Assembly: GCF_014653695.1 (NCBI RefSeq) | Contig: NZ_BNAR01000002.1 | Span: forward strand, 682,001 to 746,000 | Direction: 5' to 3' | Origin: Lentzea cavernae | Lineage (GTDB): Bacteria > Actinomycetota > Actinomycetes > Mycobacteriales > Pseudonocardiaceae | Length of the DNA: 64,000 nt | Shown here: positions 58,501-64,000 of the stretch, piece after piece | How positions within the stretch are numbered: the stretch's first letter is position 1 | Layout: every line of letters starts with the position of its first letter | Position numbers and translations under genes: made by a program | The notes under the pieces: generated by a model | The model's input: the letters and a program-made list of their open reading frames with translations, nothing else | What the model was told of the DNA's origin: nothing | Databases searched by the model: none

Positions 58501-59397
58501 CTGCAGCTCGCCCTGAGTCATTGCGCCGACGAGCACTTGACGCGCCTGCAACGACTCCCGCAGTTGCGGAAGCTGCAACGCGGCGTCGTAGAAGTCCGAC
58601 CGCAGCGACGCCAGCACCTGTACGCGGTGACTGCCGGACGTGATCGCGGAGATCGAGTGCAAGGCTGCCACGAACTCGCTTCGCCCGGCCGCGTCGATGT
58701 CGTGCGTGAACAGTTCCTCCAGTTGGTCGACGAGTACGAGCACAGAGGCTTGTCGTTGCTCCAGCACCGCGGCGATGAGCAGAGGAAGATCACTCCGCTC
58801 TGTCAGCGGGTCGGTCTCATCGCTCAGCAACGCGACCTGCTCCGCCAGCGCCGCCATCGGATCAGGCCCAGGCTTCAGCAAAGCAAGTTGCCAACCAGGC
58901 TCGGAGTTCGCGAGCCGTCCGGCAACGCCGGCCCGCATCAGCGAGGACTTGCCGGAGCCCGACGGCCCGACCACCACAACCGGCCCTGTCGTGTCCGGAT
59001 CGGTCGTGGTCATCACCAACCGGTCAGTGAGCGCGGTTCTGCCGAAGAACCATTCCCGGTCCTCGAGCTCGAACGCGTCGAGGCCGCGATAAGGAGGTGT
59101 TCCCGACCGCGACGGTTTTCCGAGTGGGGCCCGTACGCGCAGCAGGCAGTCGACCCATTGCCTGACCGGCAGAGGATCTTCGACACCACACGCACGCAGA
59201 ACATCGCGCAGAACATTCGCATCGCGAGGCAGGTGACGACCCGACGAATAGCTGCCCAAGGTGCCGGACGCGACCCCGGACTCTTTCGCGAGTTCTCGAA
59301 TGGAAAGACCGGCCCAATGTCTTAACCTGGTCAGGGCCGCGCCGAAGTCCTGGGGGGTCGATACTTGATCCAGTTCAAGCGGGTACTCCTCCGGCAC
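55540..59397 (-). CDS. XRE-nSTAND ATPase-WD40 protein
   Basis: 1,285 residues. HTH (17-75, ALTRLRHWAGLSIRELAKESGVASGTLGSYSSGRHLPRD), nSTAND NTPase with Walker A GPSGSGKSS (144-152) and Walker B VLVLVDQLEELF (219-230), helical region to about 545, a transmembrane helix (549-571) and about 14 WD40 units (about 640-1255, YAVTFSPDGQLVATASDDRTVRLWDV type). It fits a STAND sensor: WD40 detects ligand, the ATPase oligomerises. Comparable proteins act in signalling and phage defence. GTG has GAGGAG 8 nt upstream. Divergent from a TIR gene across 296 bp. Confidence 0.88.
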   Translation of the reverse strand: MPEEYPLELDQVSTPQDFGAALTRLRHWAGLSIRELAKESGVASGTLGSYSSGRHLPRDANVLRDVLRACGVEDPLPVRQWVDCLLRVRAPLGKPSRSGTPPYRGLDAFELEDREWFFGRTALTDRLVMTTTDPDTTGPVVVVGPSGSGKSSLMRAGVAGRLANSEPGWQLALLKPGPDPMAALAEQVALLSDETDPLTERSDLPLLIAAVLEQRQASVLVLVDQLEELFTHDIDAAGRSEFVAALHSISAITSGSHRVQVLASLRSDFYDAALQLPQLRESLQARQVLVGAMTQGELQTAITGPAAKAGVTIDGGLVHLILRDLAPSHGMSGHGAGALPMLSYALLATWKRSSSKRMTVQNYVDAGGINGAIAHSAEAVFSELMHYEQGIARQQFVRLVHVSYDAPDTRRRVRLSELVGGEDESLHGRRKAVLRRYVDARLVTADFDFVEISHEALLSAWPRLRKWIDEDRAGHRIRASLTTDTTRWHDADEDPGMLYRGQRLATALEWRDSAGAEHRLSGLELRFLEHCTAAADAERFRERRNNRVLRVLVSVLTVLALVAAGAATWSFVERARANHARELAVSRQIAGTADRLRETDPALAAQLAVAALRVAPTVEARSALVTATTIPIGTRLPRPSGGKQSMAVSPDGTLLAAAGATNIDADLLLWDLGTAGTNRAAPNPLKGHSSGIYAVTFSPDGQLVATASDDRTVRLWDVRDRQRPVQLGVPLVGPSDRLLSVEFSPDGRMLAAGTRNAELWMWDVTDREQVSRLAGPVRVGGEALQSVAFHPTSPLLAVADAKRAVHLWRVEGGLLGDRLPSIPLPTKVNVVAFRPSTGELVAGGNDAILRFWDVSAPESPRPAAEPLAVAAGWINAVAFDGDVVAVASADHKVHAWDLATRTELVVLPHPEPMTGVALRGKHTLITSGADGVARVWPFPSPSIPGSGRKTTGVTFDGKGRMIADAGVDVRFWDLGAGRTPSRLAGPLPLPPGVTAMAGLAEIDDDSTLFASSARDTFDVWLWDIRDPAKPRLQPQPLRAHTALVEAVVFSPTRRLLATGGDDGRIALWDVADPSNPRRHALLEPNARNVFTIVFSPDGGTIAAATQSGRLLRWDVSNPDAPRELEPVVVSSDYLYSVDYTSDSSLMAAGTATGAVQLYSVDGQQRMAKLGEPITGPDGYVHSVAFSPDNRTLAAGTSTGQVWLWDITDRTAPTVTALVQGATEGTWKVTFSPDGRSLATVLGNVTAVLDPDPDRVVRTICESAGLLITREEWRKHVPGEEYRAIC

Positions 59398-59693
59398 TCA
59401 ACACACTCCTCGCAGTTGAACCAACCGGCGTAGCACGTGTACGGGATCGTATGGGAAAACCAAATGTTACCCACGAGTTTGTCCATCACTTGTCCTTGAC
59501 GAAACTTGCCTGGCGCCACAGGAAAACCCGAAGATTATTCCCGATCGAGACATGCGACAGGATTCGTGTTGGATCGTGTGGTTTTTAGATGTTTGCTGCG
59601 TGGCCTCATGCGGCCTTTCCGTCAGCTCTCCTCCTCAGGCATCACCGGCTGGTTGACTCTGGGAAAGCCCTCCACGAGAGCAGGAGAGTCCCG
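59398..59693. other. Divergent promoter region of the nSTAND and TIR genes
   Basis: AT-richer than surrounding DNA. It holds no gene. Two TTG-rich boxes on the plus strand (TTGTCC, TTGACG about 59485-59505) and TTGGAT near 59571 could be -35 elements, but no convincing pair is seen. Confidence 0.45.
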
Positions 59694-60176
59694 ATGGAGA
59701 CAACGCAGATTCCACGTCCCAGGCGGAAGCCGGAGAGTGCCCCCACCGACGAGCACAAGCCCTTCGACGTCTTCCTCGCGTACAACTCGGCCGACCTGCC
59801 CGCGGTTCTCGCCGTGTGTACCGCCCTGCGAGACCAGGGCATCAAACCGTGGATCGACATCGAACGCGTCCGCCCCGGCACTTGGGTACAAGACGCGATC
59901 GAGGAGGCAATTCACTCCACCCGCACAGCAGTGGTCTTCTTGGGCGAGGGCGGGACCGGCAGGTGGCAGCGACTGGAGATCAGGGCGTTCGTCGAACGGT
60001 GCGCCACAGACGGCATTCCGCTGGTCCCGGTGCTGCTTCCGGGAGCCGATCGGCTACCTGTGGAACTGGTGATGCTGCGTCAACTGAACCTCGTTCAGTT
60101 CAAGGAGTCCGTGCATGACCAAGAAGCGCTGCGGCGACTGAGGTGGGGAATCACCGGAGTCGACCCGGATGCCTGA
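59694..60176 (+). CDS. TIR domain protein
   Basis: 160 residues. Residues 23-145 form a TIR domain: FDVFLAYNSADLPAVLAVCTAL, KPWIDIERVRPGTWVQDAIEEAI, TAVVFLGEGGTG and W91-Q-R-L-E95, a WxxxE with the Glu at the position catalytic in NAD-cleaving TIRs. It has no other domain apart from a basic Pro-rich N-terminal 20 residues. GGAGAG precedes the ATG. Divergent from the nSTAND-WD40 gene, so likely its effector or partner, cleaving NAD on activation (inference). Confidence 0.82.
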   Translation: METTQIPRPRRKPESAPTDEHKPFDVFLAYNSADLPAVLAVCTALRDQGIKPWIDIERVRPGTWVQDAIEEAIHSTRTAVVFLGEGGTGRWQRLEIRAFVERCATDGIPLVPVLLPGADRLPVELVMLRQLNLVQFKESVHDQEALRRLRWGITGVDPDA

Positions 60177-60216
60177 GGCGGGATGCGGACAGCGATCAGA
60201 ACCGGAACGACATCGG

Positions 60217-60777
60217 TCAGAGGCGCAGTCCGAGGACCAGCTTGTCGGCGGAGTCGATCACGCGGAAGCCGAGGTGCTCCCAGAAGCCGATCGCGTGTGT
60301 GTTGTGGTGCCGCACGTGCACGTGGACGCCCTTCTCCAGGCGTTCGAGCACGGCGCGCACGAGCGTTCCGCCGAACCCCTTGCCCTTCGCGCGCGGCAGC
60401 AGGTTCGCGTGCAGGTGCGCCGGATAGTCCTTGATCAGCATGGAGTCGACGCGAGTAGGCGCGTGGATCAGCTGCACGACCCGGTTCGCGTTCGGCGTCA
60501 ACGGGTAGCGGGCGCGCAGGTCAGGCCACCAGTCGCGGTCGCAGCGGTCCTCGAACGCCTCCGTGTCGGACGTCGCGAGCGCGTAGCCGCAGACGCCTTC
60601 GTCGTCCTCCGCCACGAACACGAGGTCGGGCTCGAACGCCACGTACGGGCCGACGTAGGCGTGGCCGAGCAGCCGCGGGTCCTCGAACAGGTGGCGCGCG
60701 CCCAGGCCACCGTTGCCCGTGTCGAGGCAGATGTCGTACAACGCGTCCAGGTCGGCGGGCCGGTACGCGCGGATCAC
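60217..60777 (-). CDS. GNAT family N-acetyltransferase
   Basis: 186 residues. VIRAYRPADLDALYDICLDTG, LVFVAEDDEGVCGYALATSD, LLPRAKGKGFGGTLVRAVLERL (acetyl-CoA site) and HNTHAIGFWEHLGFRVID. The form resembles eukaryotic-type O-GlcNAcase-associated GNATs. GTG start overlaps the FxsA stop by 4 bp. Substrate unknown. Confidence 0.86.
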   Translation of the reverse strand: MIRAYRPADLDALYDICLDTGNGGLGARHLFEDPRLLGHAYVGPYVAFEPDLVFVAEDDEGVCGYALATSDTEAFEDRCDRDWWPDLRARYPLTPNANRVVQLIHAPTRVDSMLIKDYPAHLHANLLPRAKGKGFGGTLVRAVLERLEKGVHVHVRHHNTHAIGFWEHLGFRVIDSADKLVLGLRL

Positions 60778-61238
60778 CTGAGCTCGCGCCGCTCCGTGAT
60801 GACGACCGGGTCGGTGTCGACGTCGATGATCTGCCCCTCGACGACCTGACCGGCACCGAAGCGGCGTTCGTGCTCGAACTTGAGCGCCGCCGCCTCCGCC
60901 TTGCGCGCGATGCGGCGGCTCACGAGCTTGCGCGTCGGCGGGAAGAGCAGGAACAACGCGGCCGCGTCGCTGAGGAAGCCCGGCACCATGATCAACGCGC
61001 CGGCCGCCGCGATCAGCACGCCGTCCGCCATCTCCTGGTGCGGTTCCTGACGCTGGAACACCGACTCGCGGAACGCGGCCATCGTCTGCGCGCCCTGGCG
61101 GCGCACCAGTGACAACCCGACGAGGGTGCTGAGCAGGAGCAGGGCGATCACCCAGAGCCCGCCGATGGCGTTGCCGACGGCGATGAGGACCGCGATCTCG
61201 GCGAAGAAGCCGAGCAGCAGCAGCGCGAGAAGGGGCAT
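60774..61238 (-). CDS. fxsA: FxsA family membrane protein
   Basis: 154 residues, FxsA fold: LLALLLLGFFAEIAVLIAVGNAIGGLWVIALLLLSTLVGLSLVRRQG, a membrane segment again around LIAAAGALIMVPGFLSDAAALFLLFP, and a cytosolic basic tail. E. coli FxsA interferes with phage T7 exclusion by F plasmid; elsewhere it is uncharacterised. First gene of a pair with GNAT. Confidence 0.9.
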   Translation of the reverse strand: MPLLALLLLGFFAEIAVLIAVGNAIGGLWVIALLLLSTLVGLSLVRRQGAQTMAAFRESVFQRQEPHQEMADGVLIAAAGALIMVPGFLSDAAALFLLFPPTRKLVSRRIARKAEAAALKFEHERRFGAGQVVEGQIIDVDTDPVVITERRELR

Positions 61239-61332
61239 GCCCGTTCAACGCACAGTGGCGCCCGTTTGCTCCCGACCACCCCACGACCAGGCCTTGAGCT
61301 GAAATATTTACGGCAGCCTAGCGGTATGACAG

Positions 61333-61344
61333 GATATCTTCACG
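61333..61344 (+). promoter_or_regulatory. Motif shared with the kdd promoter
   Basis: GATATCTTCACG, 25 bp before the kamA start, is identical to 51032-51043 upstream of kdd. The flanking sequence is less palindromic than at kdd. Confidence 0.4.
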
Positions 61345-61368
61345 CGACCTCGACGCTGAGGAGTACGG

Positions 61369-62757
61369 ATGACCGCGCTGCACGACGCCACCACGGCGCT
61401 GGAGCGGCTGGACCGCCAGCCGTACACGTACGTCCGCCGGGAGCTGGTCGAACCGGACTGGCGCCGCTTCCCCGGCTGGTCCCACGTGACCGAGGCGCAG
61501 TGGCGCGACGCGCAGTGGCAGCGGGTCAACTGCGTGAAGAACGTGAAGCAGCTCCGCAAGGTCGCGGGCGACCTGCTGACCGACAGGTTCTACGACGACC
61601 TCGCCAAGGACATGGACGCCTTCGCGACGATGTCGATGCTGATCCCGCCGCAGATGTTCAACACCATGGCGGTCGACGCGGACCTGACCCCGGACGCCTT
61701 CACCGAGGCCTTCCTGGCCGACCCGGTCCGCCGCTACATGCTGCCGGTCTCCTCCGACCGCGACCCCCGGTGGCCGTCGCACCCGCACTCCCAGCGCGAC
61801 TCGCTGCACGAGGCCGAGATGTGGGTCGTCGAAGGCCTGACCCACCGCTACCCCACCAAGGTCCTCGCCGAGATGGTGTCCACGTGCCCGCAGTACTGCG
61901 GCCACTGCACCCGCATGGACCTCGTCGGCAACTCCACCCCGCTGATCGACAAGCACAAGCTCTCGCTCAAGCCGGTCGACCGCCAGGACCAGATGATCGA
62001 GTACCTCAAGAAGACCCCCGGCGTCCGCGACGTCGTCGTGTCCGGCGGCGACGTGGCGAACGTGCCGTGGCCGCAGCTCGAGTCGTTCCTCATGCGCCTG
62101 CTCGACATCGACACGGTCCGCGACGTCCGCCTGGCCACCAAGGCCTTGGCGGGGCTGCCGCAGCACTGGCTCCAGCCGCGCGTCGTCGAGGGCCTCGAGC
62201 GCGTGGCCCGCACCGCCTCCCGCCGTGGCGTCAACCTCGCGATCCACACGCACGTCAACCACGCCCAGTCCGTGACGCCCCTCGTCGCCGAGGCCGCCCG
62301 CACGGCCCTCGAGGTCGGCGTGCGCGACGTGCGCAACCAGGGCGTGCTGATGAAGGGCGTCAACGCGACGCCGGACGACCTGCTGGACCTTTGCTTTGCC
62401 CTGCAAGGGGAAGCGAACATCCTGCCGTACTACTTCTACATGTGCGACATGATCCCCAACGCCGAGCACTGGCGGGTGTCGGTGTGGGAGGCGCAGGAGC
62501 TGCAGCACGCGATCATGGGCTATCTGCCCGGGTATGCGACTCCTCGGATCGTGTGCGATGTGCCGTACGTCGGGAAGCGGTGGGTGCATCAGATTGAGGA
62601 TTATGACCGGGAGCTTGGGATCTCGTACTGGACCAAGAACTATCGGACCGGGATTGAGCTTGAGGACCCGGAGGCGTTGAACCGCCGTTATCCCTACTAC
62701 GACCCGATCTCGTCGTTGGGTGAGACCGGCCAGAAGTGGTGGGCCGACCAGGCCTGA
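61369..62757 (+). CDS. KamA family radical SAM aminomutase (lysine 2,3-aminomutase-like)
   Basis: 462 residues. The radical SAM cluster CxxxCxxC is C173-P-Q-Y-C177-G-H-C180. VVVSGGDVANVPW, RLATKALAGLPQHW, AIHTHVNHAQSVTPLV and NQGVLMKGVNATPDDLL follow the KamA pattern, and VCDVPYVGKRWVH holds the likely PLP Lys, though it lacks the usual GGGGK. It should move an alpha-amino group to the beta carbon, making beta-lysine for KamDE. At the position of the substrate Asp (VND in classical enzymes) VNA is seen, so glutamate or another amino acid is possible. GAGGAG precedes ATG. Confidence 0.82.
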   Translation: MTALHDATTALERLDRQPYTYVRRELVEPDWRRFPGWSHVTEAQWRDAQWQRVNCVKNVKQLRKVAGDLLTDRFYDDLAKDMDAFATMSMLIPPQMFNTMAVDADLTPDAFTEAFLADPVRRYMLPVSSDRDPRWPSHPHSQRDSLHEAEMWVVEGLTHRYPTKVLAEMVSTCPQYCGHCTRMDLVGNSTPLIDKHKLSLKPVDRQDQMIEYLKKTPGVRDVVVSGGDVANVPWPQLESFLMRLLDIDTVRDVRLATKALAGLPQHWLQPRVVEGLERVARTASRRGVNLAIHTHVNHAQSVTPLVAEAARTALEVGVRDVRNQGVLMKGVNATPDDLLDLCFALQGEANILPYYFYMCDMIPNAEHWRVSVWEAQELQHAIMGYLPGYATPRIVCDVPYVGKRWVHQIEDYDRELGISYWTKNYRTGIELEDPEALNRRYPYYDPISSLGETGQKWWADQA

Positions 62758-62763
62758 CGGCCC

Positions 62764-63564
62764 TCAGACCGGGAGGTCCGGGCGTCGTGGCGTGCCCACG
62801 GCGCTGATGTCGAAGACCGCGCCCGTCACCGTTCTCGACTCCCTGCGGGCCGCGAGCAGGACGTACGAGTCCACGTAGTCCTCCGCCCGCGGGGTGAAGT
62901 CGAGCGCGGAGTACCTGCTCAGGGAATCCGCATCGGCCAGCACGTCGGTGATCGCCGTGTCGTCCAGCGCCATGGACCGAGGGCCGCGCAGATCGGTCGC
63001 CATGCCTCCGGGGGCGACACCGTTGACCCGGACGTGAGGGGCGAGCTCGTAGGCGAGCTGGGACACCAGACCGGCCGCGGCTCGCTTCGAGGCGGTGTAG
63101 AGGACGCCTCCGCCGCGCGGGTAGAGGGCGGCGTTGGAGAGGGTGAAGATCATGGAGCCGCGGCGGGCGGTGACGGCTTCCGCGGCGGCTCGTGCGCCGA
63201 TGAGGTAGCCCTTGACGTTGACGGCGAAGAGTTCGTCGAAGGCGTGGTCCAGCTCTGGCGGGGTCATGGAGAGCAGTTCGCGGCCGAAGTCCCAGAGGCC
63301 GGCGTTGCCGACGAAGGTGTCGAGGCCGCCGAACGCCTTCACGGCGGTGCTGACTGCCAAAGCGTTGTCACTGGTGGACGTCACGTCGCCCTGGACGGCT
63401 CGGACTCGGTCGCCGTGGGTGGTGACGAGGTCGTCGAGCTTGGCGGAGGAGCGTTCGAGGACCGTTACGGTGGCGCCTTCGGTTATGTAGCGGTCCACGA
63501 TGGCGCGGCCCAGGCCGGAGCCGCCGCCTGTCACCAGGGCCGACAGGCCCGCCAGGCGGGGCAT
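62764..63564 (-). CDS. SDR oxidoreductase, dihydrodiol-dehydrogenase-like
   Basis: 266 residues. TGGGSGLG cofactor loop, GNAG (VGNAGLWDFG), TLSNAAL Ser and YTASKRAA Tyr-Lys, with APGGMATDLRGPRSM, a loop typical of HcaB/BphB cis-dihydrodiol dehydrogenases. It would rearomatise a cis-dihydrodiol to a catechol. Its start overlaps the hydrolase stop by one base (TGATG). Both suggest an aromatic catabolic operon continuing beyond the window. SDR specificity is not certain. Confidence 0.83.
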   Translation of the reverse strand: MPRLAGLSALVTGGGSGLGRAIVDRYITEGATVTVLERSSAKLDDLVTTHGDRVRAVQGDVTSTSDNALAVSTAVKAFGGLDTFVGNAGLWDFGRELLSMTPPELDHAFDELFAVNVKGYLIGARAAAEAVTARRGSMIFTLSNAALYPRGGGVLYTASKRAAAGLVSQLAYELAPHVRVNGVAPGGMATDLRGPRSMALDDTAITDVLADADSLSRYSALDFTPRAEDYVDSYVLLAARRESRTVTGAVFDISAVGTPRRPDLPV

Positions 63565-64000
63565 CAGCGGGTTTCCAGGAAGTGCTTGACCGTGGTGTTG
63601 AACTCGTCGGCGTGTTCCAGCTGGGCCCAGTGGCCGCAGCGGTTGAACATCAGCAGGCGGGAGTCCGGGATGACGGCGTGGGCGCGCATGCTGAGTTCGA
63701 AGTGGACGGTGCGGTCGTCGCGGCCGTGGATGATCAGCGTCGGGACGTCGGAGTGGGCCATCTTCTGGCTGGCCTCGGCGAAGCCGGTGGCGCCCAGGCC
63801 CGAGCGCATGACCTCGAGCCAGTTCTTGAGGTGTTCTGGTGTGGCTAGGGCGTTGCGGGAGCGTTGTTCGGCCAGTTCGCGGGTGGCGAAGGACGGGTCG
63901 AAGCACATGACGCGCACGAGTTTCTGGAAGTTCTCCGGTGACGGGTCCTCGTAGGTGTCGAAGATGAGCTGGATGCCTTCGGAGAGGCCGCTGGGGGTCA
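63564..64000 (-). CDS. Alpha/beta hydrolase, meta-cleavage product hydrolase-like (partial)
   Basis: The C-terminal 145 residues lie in the window; the N-terminus with the nucleophile is outside (the last codon seen begins TPSGLSEGIQL). IIHGRDDRTVHFE has the catalytic Asp, and CGHWAQLEHADEF the catalytic His, as in MhpC/BphD/HsaD hydrolases. These cleave C-C bonds in meta-ring-fission products, consistent with the dihydrodiol-dehydrogenase-like SDR next to it. Confidence 0.82.
   Translation of the reverse strand, partial: TPSGLSEGIQLIFDTYEDPSPENFQKLVRVMCFDPSFATRELAEQRSRNALATPEHLKNWLEVMRSGLGATGFAEASQKMAHSDVPTLIIHGRDDRTVHFELSMRAHAVIPDSRLLMFNRCGHWAQLEHADEFNTTVKHFLETR

Overview
The window is high-GC actinobacterial DNA (about 70% G+C by eye, many GTG/TTG starts, strong codon bias). 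An SsgA-like sporulation/division protein, a polyprenol-phosphate-mannose synthase next to apolipoprotein N-acyltransferase, a DasR-like operator before a chitinase and many membrane or surface actinobacterial families suggest a filamentous actinomycete, plausibly Pseudonocardiaceae (the family is inference). It looks like chromosomal backbone with a few accessory patches; no transposase, integrase or CRISPR array was seen.

Layout. 0.1-4.3 kb: regulators and small enzymes, including a WYL regulator divergent from a VOC protein across a perfect operator-like palindrome, and a Clp_N-domain protein divergent from a PknB-type kinase (4.4-6.2 kb). 6.2-11.6 kb: SDR, secreted GH18 chitinase, paired SMR transporters, two tandem 5'-nucleotidases, an SseB protein. 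11.7-17.1 kb: a very large eukaryote-like single-chain acyl-CoA carboxylase whose reading frame breaks exactly where the biotin-attachment motif should be. 17.4-19.3 kb: LysM and coiled-coil genes beside tRNA-Tyr. 19.4-31.6 kb: AAA-LuxR regulator, TspO, ppm1/lnt, TetR, PspC, DUF4239, a surface protein, an EF-hand protein and a GNAT enzyme. 31.7-34.7 kb: UvrA2-type ATPase and a second EF-hand paralogue, followed by a 167-bp palindromic element that carries the stop codons of both convergent neighbours. 34.8-41.5 kb: SRPBCC, amino-acid dehydrogenase, a short Rho paralogue, an ADP-forming acyl-CoA ligase with an acyl-CoA dehydrogenase, and a GntR regulator. 41.6-45.7 kb: operon of DUF4331, TPR lipoprotein, His-rich nickel/cobalt-permease-like protein and a small lipoprotein. 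45.7-51.0 kb: lysine-degradation operon (kdd, amidohydrolase, kamD, kamE, kal). 51.1-54.0 kb: GH13 enzyme, LLM flavin oxidoreductase, SsgA-like protein. 54.0-60.2 kb: an accessory patch with a WXG100-like/DUF6973 gene pair and an XRE-nSTAND-WD40 protein divergent from a TIR-domain protein, a candidate immune or conflict locus. 60.2-62.8 kb: GNAT, FxsA and a KamA-type radical SAM aminomutase. 62.8-64.0 kb: SDR and a truncated alpha/beta hydrolase that look like part of an aromatic meta-cleavage pathway.

How genes work together. KamA (lysine 2,3-aminomutase type) would feed beta-lysine to KamDE, then Kdd and Kal; the two loci are 10 kb apart but share a 12-bp sequence upstream of kdd and kamA. 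The gene for the 3-keto-5-aminohexanoate cleavage enzyme is not in the window. The main candidates for something new are the nSTAND/TIR locus, the palindromic element at 34.7 kb, the carboxylase break at the biotin site, the N-terminally minimal Rho, and the Clp_N/kinase pair.
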